Shown here one piece after another: positions 25,928 to 34,412 of a stretch of 34,487 nucleotides of DNA. Origin of the DNA: Bacteroidales bacterium (lineage in GTDB: Bacteria; Bacteroidota; Bacteroidia; Bacteroidales; UBA10428); the NCBI GenBank assembly GCA_016926205.1, contig JAFGPB010000043.1:1-34487 (forward strand), read 5' to 3'. The notes beneath the pieces are model-generated. The model had not been told where the DNA came from. It was given only the letters and a program-made list of their open reading frames with translations, and did not search any database. Numbering within the stretch: position 1 is the stretch's first letter; every line of letters starts with the position of its first letter. Position numbers and translations under genes: made by a program.

Positions 25928-27295
25928 ATGAATGATGCTCCGCTGACATTGTATCAGCTGTTAAACCGGACAAAGACTGCATTGAAATCGGCGATGCCTG
26001 CTTCCTGCTGGATTTTGGCAGAAATCAGCGAAATGAAAGTGAATTATTCAGGACATTGTTATCTCGAACTGATCGAAAAAGAAGAGGATAACGACCAGAT
26101 CAGGGCAAAAGCAAGGGCTACCATCTGGTCCGCCACTTTTCGCATGCTGAAGCCTTATTTCGAGACAACTACACATGCTGAACTCAGGTCCGGATTGAAG
26201 ATCCTGGTCAGGGTGACGGTTGAATTCCATGAAATATACGGATTCAGTCTGAATATCAACGACATCGAACCTTCATATACCATCGGTGAAATGGCCCGTC
26301 AGAAGCAGGAAATCATCAACCGGCTGATCAGTGAAGGTGTTTTTGAGATGAACAGGAAGCTTCCTTTTCCGGACATACCCAAAACGATCGCGGTGATCTC
26401 TTCAAAGACGGCAGCGGGATATGGTGATTTCATGGATCAGATCCTGGACAATCCGTTCGGTTACGGTTTTCATATCAAGCTGTTCCCTGCCGTCATGCAG
26501 GGTGACGATGCCGAAAAATCCATTGTAAAAGCGCTGGAAAGAATATTTGCCTATGCGGACTTTTTTGATGTTGTTGTCATCATCAGGGGCGGCGGTGCCC
26601 AGTCGGAGCTGAACTGCTTTAACAACTACTGGATAGCCAGTCATGTTTGTCAGTTTCCCTTACCGGTGCTGACGGGAATCGGACATGAACAGGATGAAAC
26701 CATAGCGGACCTTGTGGCGCACACACACCTGAAAACCCCGACTGCAGTCGCTGAATACCTGATCTCAAGATTCCGGGCAGCCGATGAAAGGATCAATGAA
26801 CTGACCGCGCAGTTTTCTGAAAGTCTTGCAGCGAAGCTTGGATCTGAAAGGGACCGGCTGAACCGGTACATGATGACATTCAAGCCTGCCATACGGGAAA
26901 AGATCTTTGGTCATGCTGCGTACATCAGGAACCTTCAACTGAGCATGGCAGGTTCTTCAAGACAAATGATCTCAAAGCATTCCATAAGGATTGGTAAGTT
27001 TTCCGGCCGGATCAGGACGAACCTGAAGGGACTGTTTTTGGGACTTGCATACCGTCAGCTGGAACTGAAAACCAGACTGACATCGGCCGGTAAAAACATT
27101 CTCAACGTTCACTCCCAGCTGCTCAGACTTCATGAAGAAAAAAACCGGGTTCTGGATCCTTTCAAGGTACTGGAACGCGGGTATTCAATTACCTATCACA
27201 ACGGAAAAGCCTTGCGGAACAATGAAGGCATACGATCCGGAGCGCTGCTTGAGACACGCCTTCACAAGGGCAGACTGAAAAGTAAAACAATCTGA
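25928..27295 (+). CDS. xseA: Exodeoxyribonuclease VII large subunit
   Basis: The 455-residue protein is the catalytic subunit of exonuclease VII, which degrades single-stranded DNA from both ends into short oligonucleotides. The N-terminal OB-fold binds DNA (ILAEISEMKVNYSGHCYLEL). The catalytic domain has FPDIPKTIAVISSKTAAGYGD, IIRGGGAQSELNCFN near residue 220 and LTGIGHEQDETIADLVAHT. A long helical region binds the small subunits, and the C terminus has the usual ALERGYSITY-like sequence. xseB follows after 14 bases. Cotranscription with a secreted protease is probably incidental. Confidence 0.97.
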   Translation: MNDAPLTLYQLLNRTKTALKSAMPASCWILAEISEMKVNYSGHCYLELIEKEEDNDQIRAKARATIWSATFRMLKPYFETTTHAELRSGLKILVRVTVEFHEIYGFSLNINDIEPSYTIGEMARQKQEIINRLISEGVFEMNRKLPFPDIPKTIAVISSKTAAGYGDFMDQILDNPFGYGFHIKLFPAVMQGDDAEKSIVKALERIFAYADFFDVVVIIRGGGAQSELNCFNNYWIASHVCQFPLPVLTGIGHEQDETIADLVAHTHLKTPTAVAEYLISRFRAADERINELTAQFSESLAAKLGSERDRLNRYMMTFKPAIREKIFGHAAYIRNLQLSMAGSSRQMISKHSIRIGKFSGRIRTNLKGLFLGLAYRQLELKTRLTSAGKNILNVHSQLLRLHEEKNRVLDPFKVLERGYSITYHNGKALRNNEGIRSGALLETRLHKGRLKSKTI

Positions 27296-27309
27296 TAGCC
27301 ATAATTAAA

Positions 27310-27543
27310 ATGACAAAAAAAACAAAATCCTATTCCGAAGCCATAGCGCAGATCGAAGAAATCCTGCAGCAGATCGAGAACGGTGAACTGGATGTGGACC
27401 AGCTTGCCGAAAAAGTTAGGCAGGTTGCTGAATTGCTCAGGATATGCAGGGGAAAACTGTTTGAGACAGAAAAGGAAATTGACAGGATCCTGAAAGATAT
27501 GGACCGGGATCAGGAGGAAGAAGATGCAGATAGTGAAAAGTAA
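27310..27543 (+). CDS. xseB: Exodeoxyribonuclease VII small subunit
   Basis: The 77-residue protein has the family core: YSEAIAQIEEILQQIENGELDVDQLAEKV, then a second helix ending in CRGKLFETEKEIDRIL. The two helices form a hairpin, and several copies coat the helical arm of XseA. A short acidic tail (DQEEEDADSEK) follows. It is directly downstream of xseA with the usual spacing. Confidence 0.96.
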   Translation: MTKKTKSYSEAIAQIEEILQQIENGELDVDQLAEKVRQVAELLRICRGKLFETEKEIDRILKDMDRDQEEEDADSEK

Positions 27544-27676
27544 TCATCGGGAAGCAAACGCAAAAACAGTGGCATGTAAATACCGGTATCAGGCGCGCAT
27601 TTCGTCCACTAAAGGGCTGTGGTTTGACGATTGCGATGCCGCAACAGACATGCGAAGTATCACATTTGTTTTATAG
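27524..27676 (+). CDS. Possible small ORF of 50 codons overlapping the end of xseB
   Basis: An ATG six bases after AGGAGG (27512-27517) opens a 50-codon frame that overlaps xseB by 20 bases and fills the rest of the gap to lnt, stopping at TAG 27676. The product has basic and Cys residues (KTVACKYRYQARISS, WFDDCDAATDM) and no membrane segment or motif I recognise. The AGGAGG is part of the Glu codons of the xseB tail, so it may be accidental. The frame explains DNA that otherwise shows no terminator or other structure, but there is no positive evidence of translation. Confidence 0.2.
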   Translation: MQIVKSNHREANAKTVACKYRYQARISSTKGLWFDDCDAATDMRSITFVL

Positions 27677-27686
27677 CATGTACCAT

Positions 27687-29318
27687 TTACCGGTTACTTT
27701 TTCCCGATTGTCTTTTTGTCCGGATACCCGGCATGACCTGAACCAGATAATACAACAGGAGCAGCAGGCTGAAGAAGCCGGCTGACCTACCAATGTAATC
27801 CCCGTGTCTCACATAAAAGGTCAGTTTGTCATTGACATTCAGAGTTTCTTTCAGCGCACCGCGTTGCCACCATCCCAGGCTTTGCAGGATCTCGCCGCGC
27901 TGGCTGATAAAGCATGAGATTCCGGTATTGGCAGAACGTGCGATACTGCGCCGGGTTTCAATGGCACGTATGCATGAATATGCATTGTGCTGGCGGTAAC
28001 CCGGTGTATCGCCCCACCATCCGTCATTGGTAATGACAAAAATGAAACTGGCGCCGTTTTTAATATAATCTGTGACAAATTCCCCGAATACCGATTCGTA
28101 GCAGATCACCGGCGCTATGCCGGTTGAGTCCCTCGCCGAGAAAAATACACCGCGTTCTTCCTGTGTTCCCCAGCCGCGCATGGTGCCACCCAGTCTGATG
28201 GTCAGGGATTCAAGAAACTTCAGGTATTTTGCATAGGGCATCTTTTCAACTGCTGTTACCAGCATGGACTTGAAATAATAAGGTACATGTGATGTTGAAT
28301 CCAGCTGGATGGCCGCATTATAGGTTTCAAAAAGGACTGATGTGCCTTCTATCTGTCGGGTTGCGGTTGTGGGTTCTTCATCCGGGGACAATAGTCTGGA
28401 ACACTGAATGCCTGTGATGTATGCAGCTCCCGGATAATCTGCAAGAAATTCCCGGATCATCCGGATGTCCGGCACATCTTCAATCTGATGCAACCAGATG
28501 TTGTTGTTGATCGATGTTTCCGGTCCCACGTAGTAATCAACACTGCTGTCCGCTAGTTTTGATGCCTCGGCAATTTGAATCTGAGTCTGTTCCGTGGACG
28601 GAATGGCGATGAATTTTTCATACGGATCAATGTTGGGCTGTATCACGACGATCTTTCTGGGATCCTGTATTTCCTGATAAGTATTGAACCTCACGAGTGA
28701 AACAGCAACGGGAGCAATGATCAGGATCAGGATGAGCGTGATCTGTGCAGCTTTTCTCCTGGAGGATATCTTATAGAAATACCCGACGAACAAATTGTAT
28801 ATCAATATATTTATAAGCAATACCCAGAGAGATCCACCCAGGACGCCGGTATATTCATACCACTGGATCATCCGGGTGTTGAATGCAAATCCGTATCCCA
28901 GTGTCAGCCAGGGCCAGGAGATTTCGATGTTGAAACCCAGATATTCCCATGTGATCCACAGCAGGATCAGCGCAAAGTAACCGGCCTGTTTACCCAGCCT
29001 GCGTTTGGCAAGATGAAACAGCCACATGACCAGGGAGCTCCTGAAAGCATTGACCAGTATTGCAAGGACGGCACCTGTAACGGTGGCATTGACGATCCAC
29101 CAGGTGGTTGCAACGTTCCATACCAGAAAAGCCAGGAAAGCATATAAAAAGAATGTTCCGGATCCGTATTGCGATCTGTTCCTGTCGAGAAAATCCTCTA
29201 CGAACAGAAGGGGTACCAGGGCGATCATCAGGATCAGTCCATGACCCCACTCATACCATGCCACAGACAACAACAAACCGGTCAATACCGGCAGCAGAAT
29301 CTGTCTTTTTCTATTCAT
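27687..29318 (-). CDS. lnt: Apolipoprotein N-acyltransferase
   Basis: The 543-residue protein has a block of membrane helices (residues 7-207 include about six), a periplasmic nitrilase-fold domain, and a final helix (about 513-530), as in Lnt. The catalytic triad is Glu267 (VGPETS), Lys350 (YYFKSMLV) and Cys406 (VICYESVFG). The enzyme takes an acyl chain from a phospholipid onto the N-terminal cysteine of lipoproteins in the inner membrane. Two adaptors in this window are probable lipoproteins and would be among its substrates. It lies 109 bases after hypD and has its own candidate -7 box. Confidence 0.95.
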   Translation of the reverse strand: MNRKRQILLPVLTGLLLSVAWYEWGHGLILMIALVPLLFVEDFLDRNRSQYGSGTFFLYAFLAFLVWNVATTWWIVNATVTGAVLAILVNAFRSSLVMWLFHLAKRRLGKQAGYFALILLWITWEYLGFNIEISWPWLTLGYGFAFNTRMIQWYEYTGVLGGSLWVLLINILIYNLFVGYFYKISSRRKAAQITLILILIIAPVAVSLVRFNTYQEIQDPRKIVVIQPNIDPYEKFIAIPSTEQTQIQIAEASKLADSSVDYYVGPETSINNNIWLHQIEDVPDIRMIREFLADYPGAAYITGIQCSRLLSPDEEPTTATRQIEGTSVLFETYNAAIQLDSTSHVPYYFKSMLVTAVEKMPYAKYLKFLESLTIRLGGTMRGWGTQEERGVFFSARDSTGIAPVICYESVFGEFVTDYIKNGASFIFVITNDGWWGDTPGYRQHNAYSCIRAIETRRSIARSANTGISCFISQRGEILQSLGWWQRGALKETLNVNDKLTFYVRHGDYIGRSAGFFSLLLLLYYLVQVMPGIRTKRQSGKSNR

Positions 29319-29335
29319 GCTCGTTTTGAAAGGAA

Positions 29336-29343
29336 CAAATATA
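29336..29343 (-). promoter_or_regulatory. Bacteroidota -7 element for lnt
   Basis: The minus strand reads TATATTTG (TAnnTTTG) ending 17 bases before the lnt ATG. No TTG -33 is visible. If real, lnt can be transcribed independently of the hyp genes. Confidence 0.45.
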
Positions 29344-29427
29344 TTTAAAATACATTGATTTATTGTTTAAGGCGATACCTGAGCCAGGACTGTTGGCAGA
29401 TATCCGAATTGCATCATAACAGGAGCA

Positions 29428-30504
29428 TTACCGGTAGTTGTAATAAGCCTGGCATGCACCTTCACCGGATACCATGCAGGCACCGATGGGATTGGCGGGT
29501 GTGCATACACGTCCAAAAAGTTTGCATTCATCAGGTCTTTTCATACCCCTGAGTACTTCACCGCAAAGGCAGCCTTTTGGTTCAGGTGCAGGATCGACAT
29601 CCACTTTGAAATGAATGTCCGCATCAAAAGCATTATATTCTTTCCGGAGAGCAAGTCCGCTTCCGGGAATCAGTCCCAAACCCCTCCATTCATCATCACA
29701 GTGTTCAAAGACCCGTTCGACAGCTTCTTTGGCCTTTACATTCCCTTCACGGGTAACAACCCTCTTATACTGTATTTCAAGTTCATGCCGGCCTTCTTCA
29801 GCCATTTTCACCAGCATATAAACGGATTGCAGAATGTCGACCGGCTCAAATCCGGAGACGACCACTGATATGGCGTATTGATCAATCAGAGGGACGTACA
29901 TATTGGCCCCGGCAACCGTAGTGACGTGTCCCGGACCGATGTATCCGTCAATTTTCACGCCCTGTTCGATCAGCGTGGCCATGGCGGGAGGCATCAGTTT
30001 ATGCATGCTCAGAAGATAGAAGTTGCTTATGTTTTGTTTTTCAGCTTCCAGGATCGCAACGGCGCTTGCAGGAGTTGTTGTCTCAAATCCGATTCCGGCA
30101 AATATGATATTCCTGCCCGGATTGGTCTTTGCGGTTTCAAGCGCGTCAAGGGTTGAATGTACCATTCTGATGTCAGCTCCGAGGGCCTTTTCTTCATCCA
30201 GACTGGAAACAGAACCCGGCACCCGGATCAGATCGCCATAGGTCGTGAGGATCACGTCAGGCAATCTGGCAAGGGCAATACAGGTGTCAATTGCACGGCG
30301 ACCCGTAACGCAGACGGGACATCCTGGTCCTGAAAGCAGTTCAATGGTCTCCGGCAACAATCCCGGAATGCCGGATTTCCTGATCGCCAGGGTATGGCCG
30401 CCACAAACTTCCATGATCCGGATCTTTCGCCGGGATATGTCGTGAATTGCTTTTACCAGTTTGTCAACCAGGTCTTTATTCCTGAATTCATCAATATACT
30501 TCAT
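29428..30504 (-). CDS. hypD: Hydrogenase maturation protein HypD
   Basis: The 358-residue protein is a [4Fe-4S] protein that, with HypC, is the scaffold on which the Fe(CN)2CO group of [NiFe]-hydrogenases is built. The key cysteines are all present: Cys34 in MEVCGGHTLA, Cys62 and Cys65 in GCPVC, and the C-terminal cluster set GCLCGEVLRG, DECKLFGRVC and GACMVSGEGAC. GIGFETTTPA and YIGPGHVTTV are further family blocks. The gene is 48 bases downstream of hypC on the same strand. No hydrogenase structural gene is in the window. Confidence 0.97.
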   Translation of the reverse strand: MKYIDEFRNKDLVDKLVKAIHDISRRKIRIMEVCGGHTLAIRKSGIPGLLPETIELLSGPGCPVCVTGRRAIDTCIALARLPDVILTTYGDLIRVPGSVSSLDEEKALGADIRMVHSTLDALETAKTNPGRNIIFAGIGFETTTPASAVAILEAEKQNISNFYLLSMHKLMPPAMATLIEQGVKIDGYIGPGHVTTVAGANMYVPLIDQYAISVVVSGFEPVDILQSVYMLVKMAEEGRHELEIQYKRVVTREGNVKAKEAVERVFEHCDDEWRGLGLIPGSGLALRKEYNAFDADIHFKVDVDPAPEPKGCLCGEVLRGMKRPDECKLFGRVCTPANPIGACMVSGEGACQAYYNYR

Positions 30505-30552
30505 GATTGCCTATTTGAACCCGTTCAGCAAACGGTCCTTTCAGGAGTTGTT

Positions 30553-30798
30553 TCACTGACCCTGTCCGGAAGCTGAAGCATCCCCGTCCTGCTGAAGCTC
30601 TTCAATGATCCGTATGGTTTCAAGTGCTTCCTCCTCACTGATTTTTTGCAGGGCAAATCCCGTATGGATCAGTACGTAATCACCGACCTGAACATCATCC
30701 AGCAGTTGCAGACTGGTCCTGACAACAGCTCCCCCAACGGATGCGGTCGCTGAATCGCCGTCGATTTCAAGTATTTTGGCAGGAATGCTGAGGCACAT
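30553..30798 (-). CDS. hypC: Hydrogenase maturation chaperone HypC
   Basis: The 81-residue protein begins MCLSIPAKI; Cys2 is the essential iron ligand of the HypC/HupF family once Met1 is removed. VGDYVLIHTGFALQKISEEEA is the conserved second half, and a short polar tail (DGDASASGQGQ) follows. It binds HypD and hands the Fe(CN)2CO unit to the large hydrogenase subunit. It lies between hypF and hypD. Confidence 0.96.
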   Translation of the reverse strand: MCLSIPAKILEIDGDSATASVGGAVVRTSLQLLDDVQVGDYVLIHTGFALQKISEEEALETIRIIEELQQDGDASASGQGQ

Positions 30799-30818
30799 GT
30801 CCGGATATCTATTTCTGG

Positions 30819-30826
30819 CAAATTTA
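30819..30826 (-). promoter_or_regulatory. Bacteroidota -7 element for hypCD
   Basis: The minus strand reads TAAATTTG (TAnnTTTG) ending 20 bases before the hypC ATG, in the 92-base gap after hypF. No TTG -33 is visible. It may give hypC and hypD transcription additional to that from the hypF promoter. Confidence 0.45.
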
Positions 30827-30890
30827 ATAATAATGGTTTACCGTTCACGGTTCAGTTTTAATATTCTCTTTTCACTTACCTGTTTACTGC

Positions 30891-33167
30891 TTACCGGCAG
30901 CTGTTTATCCTCTTACCGGCAACAGCCAGCTGACCGAGCGCCAGACCACCGTCGTTGCAAGGAACCTTACTGTGTGTATATACCTGAAAGCGGTTCCGGG
31001 TGAGCTTTTTCTGCAGTTTTTCCGACAGATACCTGTTCTGAAATGAGCCTCCCGACAGAACCACTTTTTGAATACCGGTTTCCGAGGCAATTCTTTTTAA
31101 AGCATCCACAGAACAGTTTATGACGGTGTTGTGAAATTTTGCAGATATTGTGGCCGGGGAAATCCCTTCCCGGAGGTCGTCACAGATCCTGCGTATCACC
31201 GGCCTGAATGAAATGTGCTCCTTTGTGGCAAACGTCTCATAGCTTTCCACGCAATGTTCATCAAGCTCAGATTCCAGTCGCATGGGGGCTTCGGCATGAT
31301 GTCTGGAATGCAGGCAAATTCCCGTGATGGCGGCAACTGCGTCAAACAGTCTGCCGGCTCCGGAACTTAAGGGACAATTGATTTTTTTATCAATGGCCTC
31401 GGTCAGCTGTCCGATCCGTTCCATCCCTATATTTCGAATAATGGGAAGGCCGGTATCCGGGATATCCAAGCCAAATGCCTGATACAGCAGGCTAATTCCC
31501 ATGCGCCAGGGTTCTTCTGCGGCTTTGTCCCCGCCGGGCATGACCATATATTCAAAATGGCAGTAACGTTCGAAGTCATGGTAATCACAAACCAGGAACT
31601 CACTGCCCCAGAGCTGACCGTCGGTTCCGTAACCGGTACCATCGAGTGCCAGTCCGATCACCGGCTCATCCAGGGCATTTTCTGCCATGCATGATGCGAT
31701 GTGGGCATGATGGTGCTGCACTTCGGCAACCGGTAGTCCCATATTGTGCACATAACGTGTGGAAAGATAGTCGGGATGCAGGTCGGCAACTGCCAGATGC
31801 GGACTGATCCTGAAGATCTTTTTGAAACGATCCAGTGCTTCAGTATAGAATTCAAAGGTTTCGGCATTCTTCAGGTCGCCGATATGCTGACTCATGTATG
31901 CCCTGTCGTTCTTTCCGATGCAAAAGCAGTTAACGAGCTCGGCTCCCGCTGCAAATATTCCGTTCACCTGAAACGGCATCTTTACAGGCACCGGCACGTA
32001 TCCGCGCGAACGCCGGGTGATCGAGGGCTTATCGTTAATGACCCGTACGACCGAATCATCTGTCCGGTTGTATATGTCACGGTTGTATGTCAGTACGGCA
32101 TCTGAAATCCCTGCCAGTGCTGACAGGGCCTGCTGATCTTCGATGACGATGGGCTCTTCTGCAAGGTTGCCGCTGGTAAGCACAAGGAGCGACTGCCGGA
32201 TCCTTTCAAAAAGAAGATGGTGGAAGGGCATATAGGGCAGAAATACTCCGGTTGTGTTCAGGCCGAGGCTGACACTGTGTGCAAGTGTTTTCCTGTTTTT
32301 CAGGATGACGATGGGACGCTGCCATGAACAAAGTATCTTTTCTTCTGCAGGGGAAAGCCAGACATATTCCCTTATGGTTTCAGGATCCCTGAACATTACG
32401 GCAAAGGGTTTCCCTTCATGCTTCTTGGACCTGCGCAGACGACCCACGGCTTTTTCATTCAGGGCATCACACATCAGATGATACCCCCCCAGACCCTTTA
32501 CGGCCAGTATTTTCCCTCCTGAAAGCATAGTTGAGATCAAGTCCAGGATCTGATTAAATTCTCGGATCATCCTGCCGTTCATGTGAAGGGAATATTCCGG
32601 TCCGCAATGCCTGCATGCAACCGGTTGCGCATGAAACCGCCGGTCGCTCATCTCTTCAAATTCCTTTCTGCATAAAGGGCACATCATGAACGATTGCATG
32701 GTTGTATTGGACCGGTCATAGGGGAAATCCAGGATAATTGAAAAGCGGGGTCCGCAGTTGGTGCAATTGATAAACGGATAGTCATGCCTGTGTTCCTGCT
32801 TTTTAAGATCCTGCAAACAATCGGAACAGACTGCGATATCCGGACTGATCTCCGAAGTTTCGTCCGTCAGGTCAATGCTTGCCAGAATCCGGAAATCATT
32901 CAATCCTTCAGGAACATCCTCCTCTGCTGATATTTCATCGATATGTGATGCCGGGGGAGCCTGGTGCCGAAGCGCCTCCAGGAATGACGGCACGGATGAT
33001 TTTCGACCTTCGATCCGGATTTCAACTCCGTCCGTTCCGTTGGCAATCCAGCCTTTCAGTTTATGCCGGAGTGCCAGCCGGTATACAAAAGGTCTGAAAC
33101 CCACACCCTGAACCAGTCCCCTTACTTTGATCCTGCGTGCAACAATATGATCGGATGAGTTTGCCAA
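30891..33167 (-). CDS. hypF: Carbamoyltransferase HypF (hydrogenase maturation)
   Basis: The protein has 758 residues from a TTG at 33167. A TTG at 33200 would add 11 residues (NLFLFFLL-like), but a -7 box covers that codon and no ATG is available. Domains in order: acylphosphatase (VRGLVQGVGFRPFVYRLA), two zinc fingers built from CxxC pairs (CSDC, CTNC, CPLC, CRHC), a YrdC-like domain (KGLGGYHLMCDA), and the Kae1-like carbamoyltransferase domain with the metal-binding HHHAHIASC and LDGTGYGTDG. It makes a carbamoyl adenylate and passes the carbamoyl group to the C-terminal Cys of HypE as the cyanide source. hypE itself is not in the window. Confidence 0.95.
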   Translation of the reverse strand: MANSSDHIVARRIKVRGLVQGVGFRPFVYRLALRHKLKGWIANGTDGVEIRIEGRKSSVPSFLEALRHQAPPASHIDEISAEEDVPEGLNDFRILASIDLTDETSEISPDIAVCSDCLQDLKKQEHRHDYPFINCTNCGPRFSIILDFPYDRSNTTMQSFMMCPLCRKEFEEMSDRRFHAQPVACRHCGPEYSLHMNGRMIREFNQILDLISTMLSGGKILAVKGLGGYHLMCDALNEKAVGRLRRSKKHEGKPFAVMFRDPETIREYVWLSPAEEKILCSWQRPIVILKNRKTLAHSVSLGLNTTGVFLPYMPFHHLLFERIRQSLLVLTSGNLAEEPIVIEDQQALSALAGISDAVLTYNRDIYNRTDDSVVRVINDKPSITRRSRGYVPVPVKMPFQVNGIFAAGAELVNCFCIGKNDRAYMSQHIGDLKNAETFEFYTEALDRFKKIFRISPHLAVADLHPDYLSTRYVHNMGLPVAEVQHHHAHIASCMAENALDEPVIGLALDGTGYGTDGQLWGSEFLVCDYHDFERYCHFEYMVMPGGDKAAEEPWRMGISLLYQAFGLDIPDTGLPIIRNIGMERIGQLTEAIDKKINCPLSSGAGRLFDAVAAITGICLHSRHHAEAPMRLESELDEHCVESYETFATKEHISFRPVIRRICDDLREGISPATISAKFHNTVINCSVDALKRIASETGIQKVVLSGGSFQNRYLSEKLQKKLTRNRFQVYTHSKVPCNDGGLALGQLAVAGKRINSCR

Positions 33168-33197
33168 TAAAAAAAATAGAAATAAATTTAACTCCGG

Positions 33198-33205
33198 CAA
33201 AATTA
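33198..33205 (-). promoter_or_regulatory. Bacteroidota -7 element for hypF
   Basis: The minus strand reads TAATTTTG (TAnnTTTG). Its last base pair overlaps the upstream candidate TTG start of hypF (33200), and it ends 30 bases before the TTG at 33167, which favours the latter as the start. The -33 element is not recognisable. Confidence 0.5.
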
Positions 33206-33227
33206 ATCATTTATCAGGAGGATCCGG

Positions 33228-34412
33228 ATGATTTTCAATGAAAGAGAATTGGCCGTACACGCGATTCGTTCAGGGAACGGGAATTCAGATAAACCTGCAG
33301 CACAGCTTACCATGAATTGCGGAATAATAAAATTGCTGGTGTACGGATATTTTTCGGTGTTTCAGTTGTGTATCCTGACAGGCCAGCAACTTGCAGCTTT
33401 TGAGGACAACCAGAACCGTTTTTTTGTTTTTGATGATGGTGTGGTGAAGCAGGCAGAATATCTTCCGGTTGCTTCTTTCAGTGTTGGAGGAGACTGCATA
33501 TTGTACGTTGACAGCAGGAATCATTTGAAGATGTATCAGGACGGCAGCATTTCCACACTTGAAGTAAATCCCGTTGACGGATATCAGGTATTTGATTATC
33601 TGGCGGTTTATTCATTTGCGGGAGTGGTGAGGATCATCGAAAACGGAAGGGTTACCACTGTAAGTACAAATACGGTTAAGTTTCAGGCCGGGGACAGCGT
33701 GGTCGCGTTTTATGACCGGAGCAGGGCGTTACTTGCCGTATATTACAAAAACACAATTTCCAAACTTGAAGATGGTATTGCCGGAAGTTCATACAGCGGT
33801 CTTGTCTGCGGTGATAACATCGTGGCTTATGCCTCTTATATGACGAATGACCTGAAAATCTTTTACCGAGGTGAAGTGGCGGTTGCAGAGCCCTATTTTT
33901 CCGGAACCCGATATTTGGCCGGGAAAGATATCCTGGTATACATAAATGATTCAGATCAGAAAATGAAGGTGTTTTACAGGGGATCCGTCTATGTGCTTGA
34001 GGATTTTGCTCCCCTGTCATTTCAGGCAGGGGATGGGATTGTTGCCTATACGGACCATACCGGAGCATTTAAAGTCTTCAGTGAGGGAAGAACAACTGTA
34101 ATCAGTGGTTTTGCACCTGATTTCTACCAGGTTTGTGACCGTCTGGTCGTTTTTGCAGAACAGGGATATTTTAAAACATGGCACCAGGGTAATGTTTATA
34201 TGCTGGAGAATTATAGTCCACCTGAATGGCAGGCTGAATGGAACAGCATTGTCTACAGGGACATAAACGGGAATGTGAAAGTGTTCCGGGACGGGGAACA
34301 TAAGATTCTGACCTACGATCTTGTTGAGGATATTCAGCTTTACCGTGATATTGTCGTTGTAAACAAAGGAATGAACAACTGCAACGTTTATTATAAAGGA
34401 GAAAAATATTGA
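33228..34412 (+). CDS. Exported beta-repeat protein of unknown function (propeller-like)
   Basis: The protein has 394 residues from the ATG at 33228, which has AGGAGG six bases upstream. An ATG at 33312 would instead put a signal-like hydrophobic stretch (IIKLLVYGYFSVFQLCILTG) right at the N terminus. The rest is about nine repeats of 34-38 residues with the pattern G-D-x-I-V-A-Y-x-D, about five residues, K-V-F-Y-x-G-x-V, then L-E-x-x-x-P and F-Q-A/V. Examples start at GDSVVAFYD, CGDNIVAYAS, GKDILVYIND and GDGIVAYTD. Each looks like a run of beta strands, and the first and last units are partial, as in propellers closed by strand exchange. I do not recognise the family. It is divergent from hypF, with no other visible partner. 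Confidence 0.7.
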   Translation: MIFNERELAVHAIRSGNGNSDKPAAQLTMNCGIIKLLVYGYFSVFQLCILTGQQLAAFEDNQNRFFVFDDGVVKQAEYLPVASFSVGGDCILYVDSRNHLKMYQDGSISTLEVNPVDGYQVFDYLAVYSFAGVVRIIENGRVTTVSTNTVKFQAGDSVVAFYDRSRALLAVYYKNTISKLEDGIAGSSYSGLVCGDNIVAYASYMTNDLKIFYRGEVAVAEPYFSGTRYLAGKDILVYINDSDQKMKVFYRGSVYVLEDFAPLSFQAGDGIVAYTDHTGAFKVFSEGRTTVISGFAPDFYQVCDRLVVFAEQGYFKTWHQGNVYMLENYSPPEWQAEWNSIVYRDINGNVKVFRDGEHKILTYDLVEDIQLYRDIVVVNKGMNNCNVYYKGEKY

